Part shown: in pieces, positions 44,520 through 53,161 of the stretch
Numbering within the stretch: position 1 is the first letter of the stretch
How the letters are laid out: each line of letters begins with the position of its first letter
NCBI GenBank assembly: GCA_018401465.1
Contig: JAGYKE010000004.1
Coordinates: 1-64,000 of the forward strand
Reading direction: 5' to 3'
Length of the DNA stretch: 64,000 nt
Origin: Aestuariivita sp.
GTDB taxonomy: Bacteria; Pseudomonadota; Alphaproteobacteria; Rhodobacterales; Rhodobacteraceae
Notes under the pieces: generated by a model
What the model saw: only the letters and a program-made list of their open reading frames with translations
Told to the model about the DNA's origin: nothing
Database searches by the model: none
Program-made: the position numbers and the translations under genes

Positions 44520-45195
44520 GATCCCCTCCTGTCCTGTTGCCGCCCGCGATCTCTTCCAGATAGGCGATCGCCGCATCGGTCGTGATCAAGTCGGCGTATT
44601 TCGCGCTCATGTCGTAAAGATTGGCGCGGTGCGGTCCCTCGGCGCGGTCGCCCACGGCGTCTTCGACGACCAGCGTGACGAAGCCGTGCGAGATGGCGTC
44701 GATGCAGGTGGCGCGCACGCAGCCCGAAGTCGTCACGCCGGTCAGCAGGAGCGTATCCACCTTCAGCCACTGCAGGGTGGCGGCAAGCGTCGTTCCGAAG
44801 AAGGCGCTGGGATATTGCTTGATGAAGACGATGTCCTGATCGGTATAGCTGAGCGGCGGGGCCAGTTTCTGGGTCTCGCGGCCCGCGTCGAAGCAAGACA
44901 GCGCCGGAACCTTGGCGTAGAACGCGCCGCCATCGGCGCCGCCGGGTTGGTATTTCACTTCCGTGAACAGCGTCGGCACACCAAGCGCGCGGGCCACCGG
45001 CGCGATCCGGGCGGCGTTCTCGATCGCGATGCGGCAGCCTTCGCCGCCGTAAAGCGACGCCTCGGGGTCGAAATAGGCCTGTGCGAAATCAACGAAAAGG
45101 ACCGCCGGGCGCGCACCCCGCGACTGGGCCGTGTGATAGCCCGCCTTGGCGTAGTTCTCGTCCAGCGTGTCAGTCACCTTGCCGCTCCCGCTCAT
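44512..45195 (-). CDS. nicF: Isochorismatase-family amidohydrolase (maleamate amidase/N-carbamoylsarcosine amidase-like)
   Basis: A 227-residue cysteine hydrolase with Asp in VLFVDFAQAYFD, Lys in FIKQYPSAFFGT and nucleophilic Cys in TTSGCVRATCIDA, the form found in NicF and N-carbamoylsarcosine amidase. NicF converts maleamate to maleate plus ammonia. The ATG at 45195 is chosen; a GTG at 45228 is possible. Coupled to the racemase-family gene downstream. Confidence 0.8.
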   Translation of the reverse strand: MSGSGKVTDTLDENYAKAGYHTAQSRGARPAVLFVDFAQAYFDPEASLYGGEGCRIAIENAARIAPVARALGVPTLFTEVKYQPGGADGGAFYAKVPALSCFDAGRETQKLAPPLSYTDQDIVFIKQYPSAFFGTTLAATLQWLKVDTLLLTGVTTSGCVRATCIDAISHGFVTLVVEDAVGDRAEGPHRANLYDMSAKYADLITTDAAIAYLEEIAGGNRTGGDHA

Positions 45196-45239
45196 TTGGT
45201 TTCGGAACCGAGGTTTGTGCCCGGGCACGGGCCAAGTCG

Positions 45240-46451
45240 TCAGATCACCCCCGCCGCCTGCAGTTCGGCCTGCCGTTCCTCGCTGAGCCCGAGGACTTCG
45301 CCGTAGACATAGGCGTTGTGCTCGCCCAGCGCGGGGCCGACATGGCGCACCTTGCCGGGCGTGTCGGACAGGCGGGGTGCCACGTTCTGCATGGTGATCG
45401 GGCCGAAATCGGGGTGATCGACCTTGATCAGCGCCTCGCGCGCCTTGAAGTGTTCGTCGGCCATCATGTCCTCGGCCTTGTAGATCAGGCCGCAGGGCAC
45501 CCCGTGTTCGTTCAGCAGGGCTTCAAGCTCGGTCAGCGGGATCGTCCGGGTCCAGTCGTTGATCAGATCGTCCAGTTCCTGCTGATGCGCGCCGCGCGCG
45601 CCATGGGTGGCATAGCGGGCGTCCTCGGCCAGATCGGGACGGCCCATTGCCTGCGCGAGGCGCTTGAAAACCGTGTCCTGGTTGGCCGCAATGAGCAGCA
45701 GCTTGTCATCCGCCGTGTCGAAGACATTCGAGGGCGACACATTGGGCAGGATCGCCCCGGTGCGTTCGCGCACATAGCCCGCGACGTCGTATTCGGTGAC
45801 AAGGCTTTCCATCATGTTCAGCACTGCCTCGTAGATCGCGCTGTCGACGATCTGGCCGCGCCCCGTGCGTTCGCGCGAATGGATCGCGAACATCGCCCCC
45901 ATGCAGGCATGGACCGCCGCCAGTTCGTCGCCGATGGAAATGCCCATCCGCGACGGCTGGGTCGAAGGATCGCCCACCACATAGCGCAGACCGCCCATCG
46001 CTTCGCCGATGGCGCCGTAGCCCGCGCGCGACGAATAGGGCCCGGTCTGGCCGAAGCCGGTGACCCGGACCATGACAAGGCGGGGGTTGATCTCGGACAA
46101 TTGCTCGTAGCCGAGGTTCCAGCGCTCCATCGTGCCGGGGCGGAAATTCTCGATCAGGATATCGGCGCCGCGCACCAGGTCGCGGACGATCTGCTGCCCC
46201 TCTTCCGTGCGCAGGTCGAGCGTCACGGACTTCTTGTTGCGCGCCACGACCGGCCACCACAACGACTTGCCATGCGGCTTTTCCCGACCCCACTGGCGCA
46301 TCGGGTCACCGATGCCCGGCGCCTCGATCTTGATCACCTCGGCCCCGAAATCCGCCAGCAGCTGGCCGCAGAATGGCCCCGCCAGCAATTGCCCCATCTC
46401 GATCACGCGCAGGTCCGTGAGAGGCCCCTGCCGATCCGAAGATCCCGCCAT
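45240..46451 (-). CDS. CaiB/BaiF family III CoA-transferase
   Basis: A 403-residue CoA-transferase. DLRVIEMGQLLAGPFCGQLL opens the fold, with KSVTLDLRTEEGQ, ENFRPGTMERWNLGYEQL and VTGFGQTGPYSSRAGYGAIG following, and the catalytic Asp in ISIGDELAAVHA. Family members activate carnitine, oxalate, succinate/citramalate or mesaconate. First gene of the minus-strand operon with the NicF-like amidase; divergent from the HMG-CoA-lyase-like gene, an arrangement suggesting CoA activation followed by C-C cleavage. Confidence 0.9.
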   Translation of the reverse strand: MAGSSDRQGPLTDLRVIEMGQLLAGPFCGQLLADFGAEVIKIEAPGIGDPMRQWGREKPHGKSLWWPVVARNKKSVTLDLRTEEGQQIVRDLVRGADILIENFRPGTMERWNLGYEQLSEINPRLVMVRVTGFGQTGPYSSRAGYGAIGEAMGGLRYVVGDPSTQPSRMGISIGDELAAVHACMGAMFAIHSRERTGRGQIVDSAIYEAVLNMMESLVTEYDVAGYVRERTGAILPNVSPSNVFDTADDKLLLIAANQDTVFKRLAQAMGRPDLAEDARYATHGARGAHQQELDDLINDWTRTIPLTELEALLNEHGVPCGLIYKAEDMMADEHFKAREALIKVDHPDFGPITMQNVAPRLSDTPGKVRHVGPALGEHNAYVYGEVLGLSEERQAELQAAGVI

Positions 46452-46470
46452 GCCCTGCCAAGCTCCCTTA

Positions 46471-46581
46471 TTGACGTTAGGCGAATCGCCAGTATTTGGT
46501 ATACAAAGTTAGGAGGGAGATTGAGAATGGCCAGCGATTTTTTGGAAATTATCGAGGTCTCACCCCGTGACGGTATACAAA
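46471..46581. promoter_or_regulatory. Divergent promoter with two GGTATACAAA sites
   Basis: TTGACG at 46471-46476 is followed 16 nt later by TATTTG. Two identical decamers GGTATACAAA lie at 46498-46507 (between the divergent genes) and at 46572-46581 (inside the lyase-like gene). They resemble GntR/FCD operators (GTATAC core), and a GntR gene lies in this operon. Confidence 0.5.
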
Positions 46582-47432
46582 ATGAACAAACCCTGCTCAG
46601 CACCGACCAGAAGCTGGGGCTGATCGGACAGGCTGTATCGGCAGGGCTGCGCCGCCTTGAAGTCACCAGTTTCGTGAAGCCCGCGCGGGTGCCGCAGATG
46701 GCGGACGCCGATGCGGTCTGCGCCGGGCTGCCCAAGGGGGCCGCGCGTTACATCGGCCTGACGCTGAACGCGCGCGGCTTCGAGCGAGCAGTGACAGCGG
46801 GCCTTGATGAGGCCAATTTCGTCGTGGTCGCGTCAGAGACCTTCAACCGCCGCAATCAGGGTGTGGGCACCTTCGACAGCATGGCGGCGCTTGCGGGGCT
46901 GAAGGCCGACGCGCCGGACACCATCGCGCTCGGCGTCACCATCGGGGCGGCCTTCGGTTGCCCCTTCGAGGGCGAAGTGCCCGTCGCACGCCTGATGCAG
47001 GTGGTCGAAGGCGTGATGGCGCAGGACCCGGCGGAACTCGCGCTTGCCGACACGATCGGCGTCGCCACCCCGCGCGACATAACTGAGCGCGTCGCGGCAG
47101 TGCGCGCGGCCTTTCCCGACGTGCCCCTGCGGCTGCACCTGCACAACACGCGCAACACCGGCATCGCCAATGCCTGGGCCGGGATCGAGGCGGGCGTGCG
47201 CCGCTTCGATGCCTCGCTGGGCGGCACAGGCGGCTGCCCCTTCGCCCCGCGCGCCACTGGCAACATCGCGACCGAGGATCTGGTCTACATGCTCGACCGC
47301 TCGGGCATCGACACGGGCGTCGATCTCGACGCCGCGATCCGGGCCGCCCAGTGGCTCGAGGCGCAGCTGGGCCACGGCGTGCCGGGTCAGGTCATGAAGG
47401 CGGGCGGCTTCCCTGCCCCGCGCGCCGCATGA
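46527..47432 (+). CDS. HMG-CoA lyase-like protein
   Basis: A 301-residue HMGL-like TIM barrel: EVSPRDGIQNE (metal and substrate site), HLHNTRNTGIANAWAGIEAG and GGTGGCPFAPRATGNIATED with the lyase Cys. The ATG at 46527 has AGGAGGGAG upstream. The family cleaves 3-hydroxy-3-methylglutaryl-CoA; relatives cleave citramalyl-CoA or other hydroxyacyl-CoAs. The divergent CoA-transferase would supply such a thioester. True leucine degradation is less likely, as no acyl-CoA dehydrogenase or carboxylase genes are present. Confidence 0.88.
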   Translation: MASDFLEIIEVSPRDGIQNEQTLLSTDQKLGLIGQAVSAGLRRLEVTSFVKPARVPQMADADAVCAGLPKGAARYIGLTLNARGFERAVTAGLDEANFVVVASETFNRRNQGVGTFDSMAALAGLKADAPDTIALGVTIGAAFGCPFEGEVPVARLMQVVEGVMAQDPAELALADTIGVATPRDITERVAAVRAAFPDVPLRLHLHNTRNTGIANAWAGIEAGVRRFDASLGGTGGCPFAPRATGNIATEDLVYMLDRSGIDTGVDLDAAIRAAQWLEAQLGHGVPGQVMKAGGFPAPRAA

Positions 47433-48139
47433 TGGACGGCGGTGTCCGCCTGCAGGCCGCCGATCAGGCCTATCACGCGATCCGGGCGCGGATCATGTCG
47501 GGCGATCTGCCGGGCGGGTCGCGGCTGATCGAACAGGCGCTGGCGCATGAGTTGAACCTGTCGCGCACGCCGGTCCGCGCGGCGATCACGCGGCTGATCC
47601 ACGAAGGCTTCGCGGAACGCGGCGAAGGCTATTCCACGCGCGTCGCGCATTTCCCCGAAGACGAGCTTGACCAGATCTTCGAGATCCGCCGCCGCATGGA
47701 ATGCTATGCCGCCCGCCGCGCGGCCGAACGCGCCAACCCCGACCAGATCCGCGAACTGGACGCGCTGACCACGCGGATGGAGGCGCTGACGCCCCCCACC
47801 ACGGACCGCGATTATACCGAGATTTCGCAGATCAACGCGAACTTCCACCGGATCATCGGCGAGGCGGCGGCCTCGCCCCGGCTGATGGCGCTGTTGCAGA
47901 TGGCGGTCGACGTGGGCGTCGTCGCGCGGACCTATCGCAGCTATTCGCAGGCCGACCTGATCCGTTCGGCGCGCCATCACCGCGAACTGGTCGACGCGAT
48001 CCGCGCGCGCGCCCCCGACTGGGCCGAAAGCGTGATGTCGAGCCACGTGCTGGCGGCCAATCATTCGGCCGGACAGGGCACCCGTGGCCCGGTGCAAGGC
48101 GCGCCACGGCCCCAGGCCGGAGGGGAGGACGTGACATGA
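47429..48139 (+). CDS. GntR-family regulator (FCD subfamily)
   Basis: A 236-residue protein. The winged helix spans residues 10-75 (AIRARIMSGDLPGGSRLIEQ, then LNLSRTPVRAAITRLIHEGF) and the FCD ligand domain follows (FEIRRRMECYAARRAAERAN). ATG overlaps the lyase stop (ATGA). It probably controls the divergent promoter at 46452-46526 and thereby both operons. Confidence 0.9.
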   Translation: MMDGGVRLQAADQAYHAIRARIMSGDLPGGSRLIEQALAHELNLSRTPVRAAITRLIHEGFAERGEGYSTRVAHFPEDELDQIFEIRRRMECYAARRAAERANPDQIRELDALTTRMEALTPPTTDRDYTEISQINANFHRIIGEAAASPRLMALLQMAVDVGVVARTYRSYSQADLIRSARHHRELVDAIRARAPDWAESVMSSHVLAANHSAGQGTRGPVQGAPRPQAGGEDVT

Positions 48140-48849
48140 GACTAGTCGTCCTCGGCGGCTGCGGCGGGATCGGCCGCGATCTTGTCGCGGCGGCAAGCGT
48201 GGCCGGACACGAGGTGACGGTTCTCGACCTTTCCGCCTCGATCGCGCAGCATCCCCCGTCCGTGCCTGCACTGGCCGTCGATGTCATGCGCCCCGAAACG
48301 CTGGTCGACGCCGCCGCCGAAAGCGGCCCGATCGACGGTTTCGTGAACCTTTGCGGGTTCATGGCACCGCCCCGGCCGGTGGCCGAATATCCGCCCGCAC
48401 TCTGGGACGAACTTCTGGCGGGCAACCTGACCGCCGCCTATCACGCCAGCTGCGCCTTCGCGCCCCGGATCGCACCGGGCGGCGCGCTGGTCCATGTGGG
48501 ATCGGGGCTTGGCCACAACGCGCGGCCGGGCTTCGGCGCCTACGCCGTCTCCAAGGCCGGGATCGCCGCGCTGACGCGCCAGCTTGCGCTCGAACTGGCG
48601 CCGCGCATACGGGTCAATTGCGTGGCACCCTCGGCAGTGGACACCCCGTTCCTGCGGGGCGGCACCGGCCGGCCGGGCGAAGACCAGCCGCCGCCAGTCG
48701 ACCTTGACGCCTACGCCGCCGCCATCCCCCTGCGCCGGATCGCCCGGCCCGACGACGTCACCGGCCCGATCCTGTTCCTGCTGGGCGACGGCGCGGGCTA
48801 CATCACCGGGCAGGTCCTGCACGTGAACGGAGGCGCCTACATGCCCTGA
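48136..48849 (+). CDS. Short-chain dehydrogenase/reductase, second
   Basis: A 237-residue SDR: LGGCGGIGRDL cofactor loop, NLCGFMAP where NNAG usually occurs, YAVSK catalytic pair and a C-terminal ITGQVLHVNGGAYMP. It overlaps gntR by 4 nt. Likely an oxidoreductase for a hydroxylated intermediate in the same route; the substrate is unknown. Confidence 0.88.
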   Translation: MRLVVLGGCGGIGRDLVAAASVAGHEVTVLDLSASIAQHPPSVPALAVDVMRPETLVDAAAESGPIDGFVNLCGFMAPPRPVAEYPPALWDELLAGNLTAAYHASCAFAPRIAPGGALVHVGSGLGHNARPGFGAYAVSKAGIAALTRQLALELAPRIRVNCVAPSAVDTPFLRGGTGRPGEDQPPPVDLDAYAAAIPLRRIARPDDVTGPILFLLGDGAGYITGQVLHVNGGAYMP

Positions 48850-49538
48850 CGGGCGACGGGAGACCTGCAAGGGCATGCACCAATTCACAGACCGCCGAAG
48901 CGAATCCCGAAAGGCCGACATTGGCCGGTATCCGGGCCATCACTCTGGACGCGGCGGGACCGGTGGTTTCAAGCGAAAAACGCCACGTGCTGCACCCCGT
49001 ACAAGGCGGTTCGGGCAGCATGACCGCCTGCCCCGCAAGACGGCCACAGCCAGCAATCGATGCCCTTTACATTCACTTTTTTGCATGGTGGGGTCGGCCT
49101 GCCAATACCGCGGAAGCGGTCTCTACCACCCAAAGCCACTGGACTTTCCATGCGCGCCGCCGTTGTCCGGGACTTCCTTAAAATGATTTTTATGTATTTT
49201 TTCAGAGAATTCGGCCCCGCGCCCAATGCCGAGCATGGTCTTTCCCCTTCGCCCTGCCGCGACTTTCCAAGGAGGAGCCAACCTCATCTCAGGCCAGACC
49301 TGACGCGAGGATCGTTGACGCCCATGGGTGTGGGCGCGCTGAAACGGCAGGGATCTTCCTTGCCCGCACGCCTCGAAGGTCTCGCTCTGGAGAAATGGGC
49401 GGGTGCGGTCACAGCTCGCGACGCGGCGATGGACCAAGGCGGAGCCTGCCAGTCGAGGCGGCGGCAACCTTGATGGGTGGGAGTGTCAGCGGACGCCCGC
49501 CCTTCCGCCAGTCCGGCGGGTGGGCCCGACAAAGGCTC
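48850..49538. other. Gene-free gap between SDR and tetR
   Basis: About 690 bases with no supportable gene. Short frames on both strands lack ribosome sites and family resemblance. The AT-rich patch near 49180-49210 stands out from the GC-rich surroundings. Likely a recombination seam between catabolic modules. Confidence 0.5.
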
Positions 49539-50174
49539 TCAGGATCGATCGTCGGTCCGTGCCGTCCCAGCCGCATTCCGTTGCACCGGCGCCCGTGACG
49601 CCGTGAGCGTGAAGAAGAGCAGGTTGAGTATGGAGTGCACGACATAGTCTTCGCCCTCGTTGCTGCGCCGCAGGTTCTGCCGCAGGGCCACTCCGTCGAA
49701 GGCGAGCATCAACACATGCGCCAGCGAACGCAGGAGATCCGGGTCCCCGTCCGGCAGGGCCCGCGCGATCATCCCCAGGATGCGTTCCTCGGTCCAATGC
49801 AGCAAAGCGGGACTGTATTCGTCGGTCTTGCCCGCGGTCGCCAGGGCCTGAACGAGGGTCAGGGTCCGCCCGGTTTCATCCCCGGCGATATCGCGGAGAA
49901 GACCTTCGACCAAAGTGGTCAACTGCTCGCGCACGCCGGCACATCCGGCGACGCGCTCTTCCAGTTCGGTGATCCTTGCACGCAGCCAGGGATCGAAAAC
50001 CGCGAAGGCGATCTCGATCTTGGACGGGTAGTAGACGTAGACATTCGACGGCGCCGTTCCGGCCTCCTTGGCGATCCTGGAGATCGTCGTGCCGATGTAG
50101 CCGTGTTCCTCGAAAAGGGACTCGGCCGCCAACGTGATGTTTTCGAACATTTTTTCACTCTTTACCCTGGCCAT
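49539..50174 (-). CDS. TetR-family transcriptional regulator, second
   Basis: A 211-residue TetR protein with HTH near residues 8-52 (ITLAAESLFEEHGYIGTTIS, then AKEAGTAPSNVYVYYPSKIE). The ATG at 50174 follows AAGGGGG; MKGVRM at 50189 is an alternative. It is divergent from the nicX-cox operon, with two matching dyads between them, so it likely represses that operon and itself. Confidence 0.9.
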   Translation of the reverse strand: MARVKSEKMFENITLAAESLFEEHGYIGTTISRIAKEAGTAPSNVYVYYPSKIEIAFAVFDPWLRARITELEERVAGCAGVREQLTTLVEGLLRDIAGDETGRTLTLVQALATAGKTDEYSPALLHWTEERILGMIARALPDGDPDLLRSLAHVLMLAFDGVALRQNLRRSNEGEDYVVHSILNLLFFTLTASRAPVQRNAAGTARTDDRS

Positions 50175-50202
50175 CCGCACCCCCTTCATCCCATAGCCGT
50201 AA

Positions 50203-50266
50203 AGCGAATTACATTCGCTATTGACACGAATCGCCTTAGCGTGGCGAGTTAACCGAATACCATTCG
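50203..50266. promoter_or_regulatory. Two GCGAAT-N3-ATTCGC operators
   Basis: AGCGAAT-TAC-ATTCGCT (50203-50219, perfect) and CCGAAT-ACC-ATTCGCC (50253-50268, one mismatch in the hexamer) lie about 49 bp centre to centre between the TetR gene and nicX. TTGACA at 50221-50226 lies between them and may be a -35 element. Confidence 0.65.
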
Positions 50267-50307
50267 CCAATCCAGCGGCGAGACACCACCTCAGATCGGA
50301 GAACAAG

Positions 50308-51387
50308 ATGCACGCGGCGATCCGGAGCCAGGAAGTCAACCCTGGAAAGCTTACCCACCTGTTCAAGAAACAGTTCGAACTGTGCAAGGTAAAACCGGGT
50401 GAGACCGTGGCAATCGTCTCGGATCTCGGGACGCGACGCGAATACATCCAGGCCGCCTTCGCCGCGGCCGACGAGATCGGCGCGGACATCTACGAGATGT
50501 GCGTCAACATGATCCCCGGCTGGACGAAAGTGGGCGTTCCGACCATCGGCAAGTGCAAGGGAACGCTGGATGCGCTGCTGAAATGCGACATGATCTTGAT
50601 CTTTCACGTGCCCTTGTTCGCCAAGTGGCTGCGCGAGGTCCAGCAGGCCGGCGTGCGCGTCCAGATGATCATCGACGCGCCGGACGATCTGGAACAGCTC
50701 CAGTCACCGCCGGGCCTGAAGGAGGCCGTGGTCCATGCCGGCAAGGTCTATGAACAGGCGACCAACGTGCATGTCACCTCGCCCCATGGCACCGACCTGC
50801 GCTATTCCCGCGGCGAATATCCGGTGATGATCCAGTACGGAATGGCCGACGAACCGGGTCGCTTCGATCACTGGGGCGTGGGCCTGATCCACACCTTCCC
50901 CAACGAAGGCAGCGCCAGCGGCAAGGTCGTGATCATGCCGGGCGACATCGTGATCCTGCCCTATTGCCGCTATGTGGTCGACCCGATCCACCTCGACATC
51001 GAGAACGGCCATGTCGTGTCGATCGAGGGCGGGATGGACGCGACGCTCATGCGGGAATGGCTCAAGCGCGGCGAGGCGTTCGAGGGCGATCGCGACCCCT
51101 ATGCTCTGTCGCACCTGGGCTGGGGCCTCAATCCGCAGTGCCGGTGGGATTCCATCGCACTCTATGGCGACGCGCCCGAACGCAGCCGCGCGGCCTCGCG
51201 CTGTTTTCCCGGCAACTTCCTGTTCTCGACCGGCCCCAACAGCCAGGGCGGCGGCAAACGGACGACGCGCGGGCATTACGACGTGCCGATGCGCGACTGC
51301 ACCATCGAACTGGACGGCAAGGTCGTCGTCGAACGGGGGCGCCTCGTCGATCCCAAGATGATCGTGCCCGAGGCGCAGCGCGGCTGA
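50308..51387 (+). CDS. nicX: 2,5-dihydroxypyridine 5,6-dioxygenase-like protein (NicX family)
   Basis: A 359-residue M29-fold dioxygenase. YGMADEPGRFDHWGVGLIHT, SHLGWGLNPQ, GNFLFSTGPNSQGGGKR and GHYDVPMRDC match the NicX family, with the two His and one Asp iron ligands in SHLGWG and HYD. NicX opens 2,5-dihydroxypyridine to N-formylmaleamate using O2 and Fe(II). The ATG at 50308 has GGAG upstream. It heads an operon with a Mo hydroxylase and a formamidase-like enzyme, which strongly supports N-heterocycle breakdown. The exact ring substrate is unknown. Confidence 0.85.
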   Translation: MHAAIRSQEVNPGKLTHLFKKQFELCKVKPGETVAIVSDLGTRREYIQAAFAAADEIGADIYEMCVNMIPGWTKVGVPTIGKCKGTLDALLKCDMILIFHVPLFAKWLREVQQAGVRVQMIIDAPDDLEQLQSPPGLKEAVVHAGKVYEQATNVHVTSPHGTDLRYSRGEYPVMIQYGMADEPGRFDHWGVGLIHTFPNEGSASGKVVIMPGDIVILPYCRYVVDPIHLDIENGHVVSIEGGMDATLMREWLKRGEAFEGDRDPYALSHLGWGLNPQCRWDSIALYGDAPERSRAASRCFPGNFLFSTGPNSQGGGKRTTRGHYDVPMRDCTIELDGKVVVERGRLVDPKMIVPEAQRG

Positions 51388-51399
51388 GCGGGGAATCCG

Positions 51400-51861
51400 A
51401 TGCACCTCGAGGGTGAATTCACGGTGGCCGCGCCCCGCCTCACGGTCTGGCAGGCGGTGCACGATCCCGCCCTTCTGGCGCGCTGCGTGCCGGGCTGCGA
51501 AGAGGCAGCGCAGATCGGTGAGAACAGCTATCGCGCCGTGGTCAAGGCGAAGGTCGGACCGATCTCGGCCCGCTTCACGCTAGTGGTGGACATCGTCGAG
51601 GAAGAGGCCCCCGACCGCCTGCGCATCAAGGCGCAGGGCGAGGAAGGCTCGCGCGCCAGCATGCTGACGGCGGAAAGCGAACTGGCCTTGTCGGATGACG
51701 GCGATGGCCGCACCCGCGTCACCTGGGCATCGGACGTCAACCTGTCGGGCCGGTTGGGCAAATACGGGCTGGGCCTGATGAAGAAGAAGGCCGAAAGCCT
51801 GTCGGCCGAATTCGTCACCGCATTTTCCCGGCGGGTCGAAACCGGAGAGGTCGTGGAATGA
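51400..51861 (+). CDS. CoxG-like SRPBCC-family protein
   Basis: A 153-residue START/SRPBCC protein (LEGEFTVAAPRLTVWQAVHD, then VPGCEEAAQIGENSYRAVVK). CoxG-type proteins accompany molybdenum hydroxylases and help membrane recruitment or maturation. It ends overlapping the FAD subunit gene by 4 nt. Confidence 0.88.
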   Translation: MHLEGEFTVAAPRLTVWQAVHDPALLARCVPGCEEAAQIGENSYRAVVKAKVGPISARFTLVVDIVEEEAPDRLRIKAQGEEGSRASMLTAESELALSDDGDGRTRVTWASDVNLSGRLGKYGLGLMKKKAESLSAEFVTAFSRRVETGEVVE

Positions 51862-52685
51862 GCTTTGTCCTGTCACCCCGCACCGTCGAGGAGGCCGTCG
51901 GCCTGCTGGCCGAATTGCCGGACGCGCTGCCGATGTCGGGCGGCGCCTCGCTGGTCGCGATGAAGAACGCGCGCCTGATCGAGGCCAGCCATTTCGTCAG
52001 CCTTGCGGGCATCGCGTCCCTTCATGGCATCACCGCGACCGATACCGGCCTGCGGATCGGGGGCATGACCCGGCACGCCCAGCTTGCGGCCTGTGACCTG
52101 CTGACCGGCGATCTTTCCATGCTGCGCCAGGCGGCCGGGCAGATCGCCAACCGGGTCGTGCGCAACATGGGCACCATCGGCGGCGCGGTCGGCAATGCCG
52201 ATCCGGCAGCGGATTACCTGGCCGTCCTCGCCTGCGGCGATGCGCATGTCGAACTGACCGGCACCGAAGGAAGCCGCCTTGTGGCGATGACGGATTACGT
52301 GACGGACTGGTACGAGACCCTGCGTGAACCGGGCGAGATCGTGACTGCCATCCACCTGCCCGCAGCACGCCCCGTCCCTTCGGTCTATCGCAAGCTCTGC
52401 CGGGTGCCCGGCGACTACGCCACGGCCTCGGTGGCCTGCGCCTCCGATGGCGACGGCGTGCGCGTGGCCGTAGGGGCCTGTGGCCACGGCCCCATCCGCA
52501 GCCGCGAGGCCGAGGCCGCCTTGCGGGGCAATCTCCGGGATCCCGTGGCGATTGCGGCCTTCGGGGCGGCGCTCGCCGATCTGGCCGACCCCGTGGACGA
52601 CGTCCGCGGCACGTCGGAATTCCGGCTGCGGTTGATCCCGCGCATGGTCGCCGCCGCGATCTCGGACCTCGAAGGAAAACGCTGA
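51858..52685 (+). CDS. Molybdenum hydroxylase FAD subunit (CoxM-like)
   Basis: A 275-residue FAD-binding subunit: MSGGASLVAMKNARL and MGTIGGAVGNADPAADYLAV are the two flavin loops. It carries electrons from the 2Fe-2S subunit to the acceptor. Its stop overlaps the start of the 2Fe-2S gene by 1 nt. Confidence 0.92.
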   Translation: MSFVLSPRTVEEAVGLLAELPDALPMSGGASLVAMKNARLIEASHFVSLAGIASLHGITATDTGLRIGGMTRHAQLAACDLLTGDLSMLRQAAGQIANRVVRNMGTIGGAVGNADPAADYLAVLACGDAHVELTGTEGSRLVAMTDYVTDWYETLREPGEIVTAIHLPAARPVPSVYRKLCRVPGDYATASVACASDGDGVRVAVGACGHGPIRSREAEAALRGNLRDPVAIAAFGAALADLADPVDDVRGTSEFRLRLIPRMVAAAISDLEGKR

Positions 52686-53161
52686 TGCCCGGCAAGCAAG
52701 TCTTCACGCTCGACCTCAATGGCCGCGAGACCGAGGTCTTCGCGCCCGCGGACGCCACGCTTCTCGACGTGCTGCGCGACAATTGCGCCCTGCGCGCGGC
52801 CAAGCGTGGCTGCAACCAGGGTGTCTGCGGCGCCTGCACCGTGATGATCGACGATGTTCCGGTCCGGGCCTGCCTGACCATGGCCGGCGCCTGCGGCGGG
52901 CGCGCCATCCGCACGCTGGAAGGCTATGGCGACGATCCCGTGATGGGTCGCCTGCAGGAGGCGATGAACGCCTCGGGCGGGGTGCAATGCGGCTTCTGCA
53001 CCAGCGGCCTGCTGATCACGGCGCGCAACCTGTTGGCCGAATCACCGCGCCCGGCCCAAGCCGAGATCCGCAGCGCGCTGTCCGGCAATCTCTGCCGCTG
53101 CACCGGCTATGTCCGGATCGTCGAGGCAATCGCATCCGCGGCCGAGGAGGTGGCACGATGA
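52685..53161 (+). CDS. Molybdenum hydroxylase 2Fe-2S subunit (CoxS-like)
   Basis: A 158-residue ferredoxin-type subunit with both cluster motifs: GCNQGVCGACTVMIDD plus RAC (plant-type) and QCGFCTSG with LCRCTGY. Sized as usual. It overlaps the large subunit gene by 4 nt. Confidence 0.94.
   Translation: MPGKQVFTLDLNGRETEVFAPADATLLDVLRDNCALRAAKRGCNQGVCGACTVMIDDVPVRACLTMAGACGGRAIRTLEGYGDDPVMGRLQEAMNASGGVQCGFCTSGLLITARNLLAESPRPAQAEIRSALSGNLCRCTGYVRIVEAIASAAEEVAR

Noticed and set aside
45081-46526. Plus-strand extension upstream of the HMGL-like gene
   Set aside because: It is opposite the CoA-transferase gene; the real start at 46527 has AGGAGGGAG and the family N-terminus.
46527-47432. Leucine-degradation HMG-CoA lyase
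   Set aside because: No isovaleryl-CoA dehydrogenase or methylcrotonyl-CoA carboxylase genes accompany it; the context is a CoA-transferase and amidase.
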